A stretch of DNA of 64,000 nt from CAVVEC01 sp963747105 (GTDB lineage Bacteria; Acidobacteriota; Terriglobia; Terriglobales; Acidobacteriaceae). The stretch is taken from assembly GCA_963747105.1 (NCBI GenBank), contig CAVVEC010000009.1, positions 16,553 through 80,552 on the forward strand, in the 5' to 3' direction. A model generated the notes under the pieces. The model searched no databases and had not been told where the DNA came from. It was given only the letters and a program-made list of their open reading frames with translations. Below, one piece after another: positions 1-7,091 of this stretch (positions are counted from its first letter, which is position 1; the number at the start of each line of letters is the position of its first letter). A program made the position numbers and the translations under genes.

Positions 1-519
1 GCTCAACTGCCCATCGACAAGAATCACTCTAGCATCGCCTTCCACGTCCCCATTATGAATGGGATGTCGAAAGTCCATGGTAAGTTTACCGACTTCGACA
101 TCGAGCTTAACTACAACGATACCGATGTCGCCAAGTCCACCGTAAAGGCCACGATTAAGGTTCAGAGCATTGATACCGGCATCAAGGATCGCGATGACGA
201 TCTGCGGAGCGACGATTTCTTTGATGTGTCCAAGTTTCCGGACATTTCCTTCGAAAGCACGCGTGTCGAAAAACAGGATGGCCACCTGCTCGCCACCGGG
301 ACACTCACGATGCACGGGGTTTCCCATGAAATTGCCTTACCGGTCACCCAAACCGGCAGCTTCACTGATCCGAAGACCGGCAAGCAAGTGAGCGGTTTTG
401 CGGCGAGCATCACCTTGAATCGGCGTGATTACGGAATTAACTGGACGCACTCGGTGCTGGCGAATTTTGTGGGCGACGCAGTGGAGGTCGAACTTGAGGT
501 GCTGACCAAACTGCACTGA
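1..519 (+). CDS. YceI family protein (5' end outside window)
   Basis: The reading frame is open from the first base of the window, so the gene starts upstream; an internal ATG at 55 is not the start. The first visible residues, LPIDKNHSSIAFHVP, match the first strand of the YceI lipocalin-like barrel, followed by V-x-G-x-F and a long central part with the D-x-R-D-x-x-L pattern typical of the family. YceI proteins are usually periplasmic and bind isoprenoid-type lipids. The C-terminus EVELEVLTKLH is natural. The specific ligand is unknown. A second YceI gene lies at 12927-13463. Confidence 0.88.
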   Translation, partial: AQLPIDKNHSSIAFHVPIMNGMSKVHGKFTDFDIELNYNDTDVAKSTVKATIKVQSIDTGIKDRDDDLRSDDFFDVSKFPDISFESTRVEKQDGHLLATGTLTMHGVSHEIALPVTQTGSFTDPKTGKQVSGFAASITLNRRDYGINWTHSVLANFVGDAVEVELEVLTKLH

Positions 520-544
520 TCTGGCTTCGCGCCGACGCTGGAAG

Positions 545-2059
545 TCACTTGCACTCCTCTAACGCCCGTGCCAATCCCTCGACGCCGCGCCTCAATTCCC
601 GGCCATCCACTGCCGCGAAGCCCAGGACCAGCCCGTTGCGCGAGGACCGCCCGTACGCATAGCGAGACAGTGGAAGCACTTCAACCTCGTGTCTTGCCGC
701 AGCTTGCGCGGCGCGCTCGGCGGAGATTCCACCCTTCAGCCATCCGACCGTCCGCAGGCCAGCTTCCACAAGTGGAATTTCCAGCAGCCCCGCGAGCCGC
801 TGACGGGCGCATTCCACCAGCACCGACAACCGCTCGGCGTACAATTCCCGCATCCGCCGGACATGGCGCGCAAAATGACCCTGGCGCATAAAGTCACACA
901 GAATGGCTTGATCGATCAGCGGCGGGTGATGTGTGCTCACCGATTCAGCAGCGGCGAAGATGTCCACCATATCCGAGGGAACAACCAGATATCCCAGGCG
1001 CAGGGCAGGGAACAGCGCGTCGGTGAAGCTACCGGCAAAGATCACGACCTGGGCGCGGTCCAGGCCCTGCAGCGCCGGGATAGGGCGGCCTGAGTACCGG
1101 TATTCGCTGTCATAGTCGTCTTCGAAGATGATCGTGTTCGACCGCCGCGCCCACTCAAGCAACGACAAGCGCCGGCGCAGGCTCATGGTCACGCCCAGGG
1201 GAAATTGATGTGCCGGGGTCACGTAAACCAGCCGGGGCCGCTGCCAGCGCTGCTGGCCTGCTTCGAGATTCAACCCTTCGGAATCAACCGGCACGGGGCA
1301 GATTTCCGCGCCGACCGCGCCGAATGTCAGTGCAGCCCGAGGATATCCCGGCTCCTCCATCCAAACCGTATCGCCCGCATCCAGCAAAATATGGGCGGCG
1401 CGATCCAGCGCCTGCTGCACGCCAGAGATGATCAGCACCTGCTCCGCCGAGCACTTCACGCCTCGGGAGGTGTTCAGATACTCAGCCACCGCTTCCCGCA
1501 GCGGGCGGTAGCCCAGCGCGTCGCCGCCGGCAAGCAGGCTGGCCGAAACTCGTCGTAAGCGCCGCGCCGCCACCTGCGCCCAGAGATCTGTGGGAAAGGC
1601 ATCGAGCGCCGGTTGGCCCGCCCGAAATGCCCTTGCCGGACGAAACTTGCTGTGAATTGCGAGCCCGCGAGGAATCGTTCGTTCCTCCTCCCGCGAAAGA
1701 TCTCGCAGTCGCCGCCCATAGGCCGAAAGCGGAATACTGCGCCGCCGCCCCTTCTTGGCAGCCTTCGTCCGTGGCGCCTGCAGCAACTCATCCGGCAAAG
1801 TCTCGCTGACATACGTGCCCGATCCCACTTTCCCTTCCACGTAGCCCTCCGACCGCAACTGTTCGAAGGCGGTCACGATCGTAGGACGAGAAAGCGCGTA
1901 CTGCGCGGCCAGGTCGCGGGTCGCAGGCAGCCGGGCCCCCGGATGCAAGTGCCCGGCGAGGATGGCGGAGCGCAATTCTTCGTACAGCCAGCGATAGAGC
2001 GCGGTTCCCCGCGCCGGTTCCCGCAGGTTCAGAGGCAGCGTACTGGATTTTTTGGCCAC
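545..2059 (-). CDS. MocR/PdxR-type regulator (GntR HTH + aminotransferase-like domain)
   Basis: An N-terminal winged helix (LYRWLYEELRSAILAGHL, then LPATRDLA and SRPTIVTAFEQL) is joined to a fold-type I aminotransferase domain. It is divergent from pdxS, so it probably controls PLP synthesis. I place the start at the GTG at 2059, preceded by GAGAGAAG. An in-frame ATG at 2137 would add 26 residues that are only a translation of a CGCAGAGGTCGCAGAGA-type repeat and has no ribosome site. The cofactor-pocket motif FEDDYDSEYRY is intact, but the Schiff-base lysine expected in SF(S/T)K-x-L-x-PALRLGY is Asp here (GSFTDALFPALRLGY, codon 1019-1021). It may therefore bind PLP non-covalently or sense something else. 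Confidence 0.88.
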   Translation of the reverse strand: MAKKSSTLPLNLREPARGTALYRWLYEELRSAILAGHLHPGARLPATRDLAAQYALSRPTIVTAFEQLRSEGYVEGKVGSGTYVSETLPDELLQAPRTKAAKKGRRRSIPLSAYGRRLRDLSREEERTIPRGLAIHSKFRPARAFRAGQPALDAFPTDLWAQVAARRLRRVSASLLAGGDALGYRPLREAVAEYLNTSRGVKCSAEQVLIISGVQQALDRAAHILLDAGDTVWMEEPGYPRAALTFGAVGAEICPVPVDSEGLNLEAGQQRWQRPRLVYVTPAHQFPLGVTMSLRRRLSLLEWARRSNTIIFEDDYDSEYRYSGRPIPALQGLDRAQVVIFAGSFTDALFPALRLGYLVVPSDMVDIFAAAESVSTHHPPLIDQAILCDFMRQGHFARHVRRMRELYAERLSVLVECARQRLAGLLEIPLVEAGLRTVGWLKGGISAERAAQAAARHEVEVLPLSRYAYGRSSRNGLVLGFAAVDGRELRRGVEGLARALEECK

Positions 2060-2138
2060 GGCTTCTCTCTGCGACCTCTGCCAGCGCTTTGCGATCTCTG
2101 CGGTTAAAGGCTTTTGACCCAAAGGCCGCGAAAACATT

Positions 2139-2195
2139 CCACAAAGTGGTATGTACAGAATACACTATATGGACATTCTTCACTGTCCACTCTTC
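2139..2195. promoter_or_regulatory. Divergent promoter/operator region of MocR gene and pdxS
   Basis: The space between the two divergent genes holds CCACAAAGTGG (2139-2149), containing AAAGTGG, which I recall as the core of reported PdxR sites (AAAGTGGW-CTA). It also holds an inverted repeat TGGACA-N8-TGTCCA (2170-2189) and TACACTATAT, which could serve as a -10 region. The role as the regulator's operator is inferred from position. Confidence 0.5.
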
Positions 2196-2226
2196 GGATA
2201 TGCTGAGTTACGAAAGGGAGGCAATT

Positions 2227-3147
2227 ATGTCGCAGAACAATGGAAACTCCACCAGCCTTCGTCTGAAGACCGGCTTGGCGGAAATGCTGAAGGGCGGCGT
2301 AATCATGGATGTGACGAACGCCGAGCAGGCTGTGATTGCCGAAAAGGCCGGCGCGGTCGCCGTAATGGCCTTGGAGCGCGTGCCCGCGCAGATTCGCGCC
2401 GAAGGCGGCGTGGCCCGCATGGCCTCGCCCAAAAAGATTCGCGAAATCATGGCCTCGGTCTCGATTCCAGTAATGGCCAAGTGCCGCATCGGGCATTTTG
2501 CGGAAGCCCAGATTTTGCAGGAGTTGGGCGTCGATTACATCGACGAATCCGAAGTACTGACCCCCGCCGACGAAGCCCACCATGTAGACAAACACGCCTT
2601 CAGCGTTCCGTTTGTCTGCGGCGCGCGCAATCTGGGCGAGGCGCTTCGCCGAATCGCCGAGGGTGCAGCCATGATTCGTACCAAAGGCGAAGCCGGCACC
2701 GGCGACGTGGTCCACGCCGTCAAGCACATCCGGCAGATTGTGCAGGAGATGAAGATTCTGACCGTGCTCAGCGAGCAGGAACTTTACGCGAAAGCCAAAG
2801 AGCACGGCGCTCCGTATGAACTGGTAAAGATGGTCGCTAGAGAAGGGAAGCTGCCGGTACCGAATTTTTCTGCCGGAGGCATCGCCACCCCCGCGGACGC
2901 TTCGCTCGTGATGCAACTGGGCGCCGAAGCGGTATTCGTCGGATCGGGCATTTTCATGAAGGATTCGACCACCTTCGCCGATCCGGAAGAAGCCGGGAAG
3001 CGCGCCAAGGCCATCGTGCAAGCCGCAACGCACTATCAAGACCCTAAAGTATTACTTGAAGTCAGCGAAGATTTGGCAGGCGCCATGAAGGGGCTGGCAG
3101 TGGCCGGGTTGGATGAAGCGCACATGCTGCAAACGCGGGGATGGTGA
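2227..3147 (+). CDS. pdxS: Pyridoxal 5'-phosphate synthase, PdxS subunit
   Basis: PdxS condenses ribose 5-phosphate, glyceraldehyde 3-phosphate and ammonia into PLP in the DXP-independent pathway; the ammonia comes from PdxT. The 306-residue length is normal. The family signature is visible: IMDV near residue 28, catalytic Lys85 in VMAKCRIGH, and the second lysine K153 in RTKGEAGTGD. The start is the ATG at 2227, preceded by AGGGAGG with a 5-nt spacer; an upstream in-frame extension is not conserved. The gene is followed by a strong hairpin and then pdxT. Confidence 0.97.
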   Translation: MSQNNGNSTSLRLKTGLAEMLKGGVIMDVTNAEQAVIAEKAGAVAVMALERVPAQIRAEGGVARMASPKKIREIMASVSIPVMAKCRIGHFAEAQILQELGVDYIDESEVLTPADEAHHVDKHAFSVPFVCGARNLGEALRRIAEGAAMIRTKGEAGTGDVVHAVKHIRQIVQEMKILTVLSEQELYAKAKEHGAPYELVKMVAREGKLPVPNFSAGGIATPADASLVMQLGAEAVFVGSGIFMKDSTTFADPEEAGKRAKAIVQAATHYQDPKVLLEVSEDLAGAMKGLAVAGLDEAHMLQTRGW

Positions 3148-3249
3148 ATGAACTGCGCCAATTCAACCATGTGACCGCGGACTCAAGGGTTTCCGCGCTG
3201 ACAGGCGGATGGGATTTCCCGGGTGCCCGTAATATAGGCTTTTGGGTGG

Positions 3250-3270
3250 CGCAGCGCTTTCAGCGCTGCG
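3250..3270. repeat. Short palindromic repeat downstream of pdxS
   Basis: CGCAGCGCT-TTC-AGCGCTGCG forms a perfect 9-bp stem with a 3-nt loop. No T-run follows, so it looks like a dispersed intergenic palindrome and not a terminator. Confidence 0.6.
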
Positions 3271-3309
3271 ATTCAAGCGCCAAGACGGCGTACCAACTGG
3301 CATTTGCCG

Positions 3310-3338
3310 AGCCCCGGATGACTACCGGGGCTTTAGCT
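3310..3338 (+). terminator. Rho-independent terminator (or attenuator) between pdxS and pdxT
   Basis: AGCCCCGG (3310-3317) pairs with CCGGGGCT (3325-3332) around a 7-nt loop, followed by TTAGCTTTTTCT. This is a normal intrinsic terminator shape. It sits inside what is usually one pdxST transcription unit, so it may lower pdxT expression relative to pdxS. Confidence 0.65.
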
Positions 3339-3376
3339 TTTTCTAGTCGTTAGCTAATTGCTAGGAGCTGATACTC

Positions 3377-3955
3377 ATTACCATTGGTGTTCTTGCCCTC
3401 CAGGGCGACTTTGACGCGCACCGCAAACGGCTCGAAGAGCTGGGTGCTGAAGTTGTGCTCATCAAAAGGCCCGAGCAACTCGACGAGATCGACGGCCTGG
3501 TCATCCCCGGCGGCGAGTCCAGCACGTTTCTCAAACTCCTGGGCCAAACCGGATTCGAGAAGCTCAAGCAATTCGTTCGCGCCAAGCCGACATTCGGCAC
3601 CTGCGCTGGCGCAATTCTGCTGGCCCATGAAGTCGAGAATCCCACGCAGAAAGGGCTGGGCGTGCTTGATATTGCCATTCGCCGCAACGCCTACGGCCTG
3701 CAAGTTGACAGCTCGATCCGCGAGGGCAAGTTCCGCGGCGAACCCGCAGAAATGGTCTTCATCCGCGCCCCCAAAATCGAGCGCGTCGGCCCCGGCGTCG
3801 AAGTGATCGCCACTGAAGGCGGTGATCCGGTCGCCGTCCGGCAGGGAAGAGTGATGGCCGCGACCTTCCACCCCGAACTCTCCGATGACACCCGTTTACA
3901 TGAAGCTTTTCTCGATCTCGTCGGGAACGGTGCAGATGGCAAAAAATCTCGTTAA
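3377..3955 (+). CDS. pdxT: Pyridoxal 5'-phosphate synthase glutaminase subunit PdxT, ATT start
   Basis: PdxT is the class I glutamine amidotransferase that supplies ammonia to PdxS. Visible are the N-terminal IGVLALQG, the GGESST loop, nucleophile Cys76 in FGTCAGAI and the C-terminal HPE dyad motif; 192 residues is the normal length. The start is unusual. An in-frame TAG at 3362-3364 closes the frame, and between it and the conserved IGVLALQG there is no ATG, GTG or TTG. ATT at 3377 follows AGGAG (3363-3367) by 9 nt and gives the expected M-T-I-G-V-L N-terminus, so I take it as the start. CTG 3368 and ATA 3371 are too close to the ribosome site. Confidence 0.9.
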   Translation: MTIGVLALQGDFDAHRKRLEELGAEVVLIKRPEQLDEIDGLVIPGGESSTFLKLLGQTGFEKLKQFVRAKPTFGTCAGAILLAHEVENPTQKGLGVLDIAIRRNAYGLQVDSSIREGKFRGEPAEMVFIRAPKIERVGPGVEVIATEGGDPVAVRQGRVMAATFHPELSDDTRLHEAFLDLVGNGADGKKSR

Positions 3956-3979
3956 ATGCTTTGCTTCTTTTCAGCCCGC

Positions 3980-4471
3980 TTATTTCTCTGTCTTCCGCCG
4001 CGGCTTTTGCTTCGCCGAAATCGACCGGATGATGACTTTTCCCTTGCCACTCGCCGCGAAAGGCGTTTTGGCCCGATCAAAGGCAGCAGTGATCAGCGCT
4101 TTGACTTCGGGACGGCCCAAGGTCTTTGCCGACTCCAGACGGATAAACCGATTCTGACTGCCGGAGCCGAGCAGAATTTTGTGCGGATCGGGAAGCGTAG
4201 CCCCGCGATAGAAGGCCAGTCCCACGCCATTCGCCGCGGCAGCGATTGTGACGATGCTGTCAGAGGGCCGTTCCGTGGCAGAGTAACCGATGACAAAGAA
4301 GTTGTAGTTGTCCCAAACCAGTTCGTTCGCGCTCGGCAGTCGCTTCTGTAAGGCTCTGCGCACGGCGCGAATCAAGACCTGGTGCTTCGGATCGAACTTC
4401 GCGATAAAACTCTGGAGCTGCTTTTCGGCGTCAGGCGACGCTCCCCGTGCCTTCTTGGCGGTTGCTTTCAT
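3980..4471 (-). CDS. DUF1801 domain protein
   Basis: This 163-residue soluble protein has the DUF1801 layout: an N-terminal helix (LQSFIAKFDPKHQVLIRAVRRAL), the conserved LVWDNYNFFVIGYS segment, GVGLAFYRGATLPDP, and a lysine-rich C-terminal tail. Relatives include YdhG-type and frataxin-like iron-chaperone candidates, but no activity is established for this branch. It is convergent with pdxT and stands alone. Confidence 0.78.
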   Translation of the reverse strand: MKATAKKARGASPDAEKQLQSFIAKFDPKHQVLIRAVRRALQKRLPSANELVWDNYNFFVIGYSATERPSDSIVTIAAAANGVGLAFYRGATLPDPHKILLGSGSQNRFIRLESAKTLGRPEVKALITAAFDRAKTPFAASGKGKVIIRSISAKQKPRRKTEK

Positions 4472-4560
4472 CCGATTTCTCCACGTGCTTGGCGGCTATT
4501 CTATAGCCCGACCGCCGGCCTCGCCAGTGCACGACGTTACGCACTCGCGTAATGCGATTC

Positions 4561-4971
4561 CTACTTCCTCGGCAAGAACTCGATCTTGACATCGCGCGCC
4601 GCGGCTTTGAGGTCGAAGTCGGCAGTGACCAAGACATGGTCGGCAGAATCTGACACCAGCTCGATGCCAAACGCATCCGCATAGGGGATATCGCGTTTGA
4701 ACCTGATGAGAGAAGCACGCACCGCCCGTTCCGCCGTGGCTGGCACAATCTCGAATCCGAACGCCAATAGCCGGGCAAGGACCAACTCGACCGCCTGGCG
4801 CCCGTGTCCTTTAGCGGTTATGAGCGCTATTTCTCCCCAATGAATCGCCGAGATGATTACTTTGTGCCGGTCGGCAAGGTGGCCTTTAATGATCTCCGCC
4901 ACCCGCGCCGCTCCGGCCTCACGGTCGAGATAGCGAAGAACTACGCTGGAATCGAGCGCGTAGGTCACCAT
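4561..4971 (-). CDS. VapC-type PIN-domain toxin
   Basis: This is a 136-residue PIN domain with the expected acidic residues: Asp7 in YALDSSVVLRYLD, Glu in HWGEIALI, Asp in IPYADAFGIEL and Asp in LVTADFDL. VapC toxins are magnesium-dependent ribonucleases that cut tRNA or rRNA. The start overlaps the upstream AbrB-type antitoxin gene by 7 nt (4965-4971), so the two are translated together. The RNA target cannot be read from the sequence. Confidence 0.92.
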   Translation of the reverse strand: MVTYALDSSVVLRYLDREAGAARVAEIIKGHLADRHKVIISAIHWGEIALITAKGHGRQAVELVLARLLAFGFEIVPATAERAVRASLIRFKRDIPYADAFGIELVSDSADHVLVTADFDLKAAARDVKIEFLPRK

Positions 4972-5195
4972 CGGTCCTTGTCGCGTTCCTTCTTCAGAAG
5001 CTTCGACAGCGACGGGCCGCCGGCCAGCATTCCGCAGGTTTCGTCCACGAGCTTCTCCGAAACCGGCTCAAGGATGATGCGGGACTCCTGCAAGGTGACG
5101 GCAATGCGCGTGCCCGGACCGATGCCCAGCGATTCCCGCATTTCCGCGGGAATCACGAACTGTCCCTTTGTGCTTACTGTTGTAATCTGAGTCAT
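4965..5195 (-). CDS. AbrB/MazE-type antitoxin (VapB)
   Basis: A 76-residue swapped-hairpin AbrB DNA-binding protein: ITTVSTKGQFVIPAEMRESLGIGPGTRI is the conserved core, followed by an acidic/basic tail that would wrap the PIN toxin. It is first in the two-gene operon and is probably autoregulated through the inverted repeat directly upstream of its start. Confidence 0.92.
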   Translation of the reverse strand: MTQITTVSTKGQFVIPAEMRESLGIGPGTRIAVTLQESRIILEPVSEKLVDETCGMLAGGPSLSKLLKKERDKDRW

Positions 5196-5198
5196 ATA

Positions 5199-5225
5199 GT
5201 CTTACGCTATTATATGATGTAAGAC
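5199..5225. promoter_or_regulatory. Candidate VapB operator
   Basis: GTCTTAC (5199-5205) and GTAAGAC (5219-5225) form a 7-bp inverted repeat with an AT-rich 13-bp spacer, 4 nt from the antitoxin start codon. Binding by the VapB-VapC complex is inferred from the usual arrangement. Confidence 0.5.
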
Positions 5226-5237
5226 CAAACATTGCAC

Positions 5238-5274
5238 TTGACACCCCCTGATACGTAACCCTATCGTTACATAT
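5238..5274 (+). promoter_or_regulatory. Promoter and palindromic operator of the ArsR-family gene
   Basis: A perfect TTGACA -35 box (5238-5243) is followed by ATACGTAAC-CCTATC-GTTACATAT (5251-5274), a 9-bp inverted repeat with one mismatch that covers the expected -10 region and ends 1 nt before the start codon. This is the normal position of an ArsR autoregulatory site. Confidence 0.55.
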
Positions 5275-5275
5275 T

Positions 5276-5644
5276 ATGCGTCACTGTTCGGTTACACATT
5301 CCGCCGAAGCGGCTTTCAGCGCTCTCGCCGATCCCACCCGCCGCGCCGTGCTCGACCTGCTGCGGCAGGGACGCCAGCCCGCCGGTAAGATTGCGCAGGC
5401 CTTCCCCCTGTCGCGCCCGGCGATCTCCAAACATCTGAGTCTGTTGCGCCGGGCACATCTGGTTGAGGAACGGCGTGAAGGCCGGCACAGGTTTTACCAA
5501 CTCAATCCGGGACCGCTGAAGGCGGTGGATGCGTGGCTGGAACAGTACCGTGTCTTCTGGCGCGCCAATCTCGCCGGCCTGAAGACGTTCGTTGAAGCCG
5601 AGCACGCCCGGGAAGAAACCGAGACCCGAGGAAGGAACAAATAA
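5276..5644 (+). CDS. ArsR-family winged-helix regulator
   Basis: A 122-residue protein: AFSALADPTRRAVLDLLR is the family's first helix pair, RPAISKHLSLLRRAHLVEERREGR is the recognition helix and wing, and FYQLNPGPLKAVDAWLEQY is the usual tail of the metal-independent ArsR branch paired with SRPBCC genes. No metal-binding cysteines are seen. It lies 21 nt upstream of an SRPBCC gene, the classic pairing, and a palindrome overlaps its promoter. Confidence 0.93.
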   Translation: MRHCSVTHSAEAAFSALADPTRRAVLDLLRQGRQPAGKIAQAFPLSRPAISKHLSLLRRAHLVEERREGRHRFYQLNPGPLKAVDAWLEQYRVFWRANLAGLKTFVEAEHAREETETRGRNK

Positions 5645-5665
5645 TGTTTCAACTAAGGAGGAACG

Positions 5666-6154
5666 ATGCCCGAGATCACTTACAAACTGACCATTAACGT
5701 TGCCCCGGAACAGGTTTTCCATGCGCTGATTGACCCGAAGCACATTGCCGGCTGGTGGACTCCCGACTGCACCACCGACCAGAAAGCGGGCGGCTTCGTC
5801 AACCTTGAGTTTAAGGGGCGCAACGGCCATCTGGACGGCTTTGGGCGAATGCGCATCGAGAAGCTCGTTCCCGGCCAACTGGTCGAGTGGAAGTGTGTAG
5901 ACCAGGATTATGGTGGCATCAACGATTGGATTGGAACTACCCTCCGCTTCCGCCTCTCGGGAAACGGCCGAGGCGGGACCGATCTGGATTTTGCTCACAC
6001 CGACTGGAAGAGCACCGGAGGTTCTTATCATCGTTGTACCGATGGCTGGGAGCACGTGCTTCGAACCAGCCTGAAGAGCTACTTGGAGACGGGCAAAGGG
6101 GAACCGTATCTGGTTGCGCTCGAGAGGGAAGCGGCGCGCAAGGCCAAACCGTGA
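5666..6154 (+). CDS. SRPBCC (AHSA1-like) domain protein
   Basis: A 162-residue START/Bet v1-like fold of the AHSA1 (activator of Hsp90 homolog) group: ITYKLTINVAPEQVFHALID at the N-terminus, IAGWWTPD, a central FEVEW-like strand (LVEWKCVDQD), and the C-terminal long helix around HVLRTSLKSYLETGKG. Such proteins bind hydrophobic ligands, and the partner ArsR gene usually controls them. It has a good ribosome site (AAGGAGGA). The ligand is unknown. Confidence 0.88.
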   Translation: MPEITYKLTINVAPEQVFHALIDPKHIAGWWTPDCTTDQKAGGFVNLEFKGRNGHLDGFGRMRIEKLVPGQLVEWKCVDQDYGGINDWIGTTLRFRLSGNGRGGTDLDFAHTDWKSTGGSYHRCTDGWEHVLRTSLKSYLETGKGEPYLVALEREAARKAKP

Positions 6155-6307
6155 AGCAACCCTTTTTCCGTGGAAAGCCCTGTCAAGCCCCCGGACGACC
6201 GCCATTTCGCGTAACCGCCACATTCGGAAGAAGAAATAAACCTCGAATTGTTGGCATACTAGCTATAGTAAGTGTGATACACTATACTTAAAGATAAACA
6301 ATTGCAG

Positions 6308-6333
6308 GCGCGGCCCACGGGCTGCGCTTTTTT
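6308..6333 (+). terminator. Terminator-like hairpin in the leader of the nuclease gene
   Basis: GCGCGGCCC and GGGCTGCGC (with one G-T pair) form a tight GC stem followed at once by six T. It lies 6 nt before the ATG at 6339 and downstream of promoter-like AT-rich sequence (TTGGCA 6251, AGTGTGATACACT 6271-6283). It may terminate or attenuate transcription entering the next gene. Confidence 0.5.
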
Positions 6334-6338
6334 CATTT

Positions 6339-7082
6339 ATGCGAACAGAAAAGAAAAAATCGGGCATTTCATATTCTTTCAACCAGGTGCGTCTTCCACC
6401 GGAACTTCCCGAAGAGCGCTTCGCAATCCATGCCGTCGGCCTCACCACTCCCAAACGCCTTGGAGAAGTCGCCGAGGCCGCCTTTCTCGCCAAAGCCGCC
6501 AGCTTCGGCTTCGGCGTGGCCAAACCCTGGGGAGACAGCGAGCGCTACGACTTCATCCTCGACTCCGGCCACCACCTCTGGCGCGTCCAACTCAAATCCA
6601 CCGGACGCTACGCCGAGTCGCGCTACCAGGTGAAAGCCGGGGGATCGAACGCGACCTACACCCGCGACGAGATCGATTTCCTGGTCGCCTACCTCATCCC
6701 CGAAAATCTGTGGTATGTCGTGCCCATTGAGGCCTTCCCCCCGGCCAAGACCCTGCGCTTCTATCCCCACAGCGGAGGCAATCCGCAGTTGGAAAAATAT
6801 CGCGAGGCCTGGTGCCAGATGGCATGCCCTCGTAACGAAAAGAGCGCCAGCCAGATCCTGGTCGCGCGCCGCTGCGAGAAAGCCTCCGTGGCATGCAGTG
6901 GTTGTCCGCTTGTGCGGCTGATCCGGCGGGTCCGTGTGGCGCGGACCCTCTCCACAATCTGCAATGATCACGTGGGGACAGCCGCCCTCGGCTGTCCAGT
7001 GGAGCGAAGCTCCACAGCGGGTGCCCCATGTCTCGCCGCCTTCGCGAGACATGGGACGACACCGCGGTACTACAGTCAGTAG
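6339..7082 (+). CDS. PD-(D/E)XK endonuclease of the group I intron-associated type
   Basis: Residues about 35-135 carry the family core: LGEVAEAAFLAKA, the KPWGDSERYDFIL segment with the catalytic Asp, and RVQLKST as the Q-x-K form of the (D/E)XK motif, then a conserved DEIDFLVAYLIPENLWYVVP strand pair. The domain is related to nucleases carried by group I introns, but no intron is recognisable here, so the target is unknown. From about residue 165 the sequence stops looking like the family, and the last 35 codons are translated from three stacked hairpin repeats (6976-7055). The original stop was probably lost by repeat insertion. The gene is convergent with the RAYT gene, 9 nt apart. Confidence 0.75.
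   Translation: MRTEKKKSGISYSFNQVRLPPELPEERFAIHAVGLTTPKRLGEVAEAAFLAKAASFGFGVAKPWGDSERYDFILDSGHHLWRVQLKSTGRYAESRYQVKAGGSNATYTRDEIDFLVAYLIPENLWYVVPIEAFPPAKTLRFYPHSGGNPQLEKYREAWCQMACPRNEKSASQILVARRCEKASVACSGCPLVRLIRRVRVARTLSTICNDHVGTAALGCPVERSSTAGAPCLAAFARHGTTPRYYSQ
6976..7056. repeat. Three stacked hairpins ending in REP copy A
   Basis: Three hairpins lie end to end: GGACAGCCG/CGGCTGTCC (6976-6997), GTGGAGC/GCTCCAC (6999-7015), and CCCATGTCTCGC/GCGAGACATGGG with a 7-nt loop (7025-7055). The last is preceded by GGGTGC and is the first of seven copies of the same element in the window. They lie inside the 3' end of the nuclease frame. Confidence 0.85.
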
Positions 7083-7091
7083 CGATGATCC

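Noticed and set aside
2089..2226. N-terminal extension of PdxS
   Set aside because: The longer frame lacks conservation and a ribosome site; ATG 2227 has a strong one.
3141..3353. A 70-codon frame in the pdxS-pdxT gap
   Set aside because: It runs through two palindromes including the terminator hairpin and has no coding signs.
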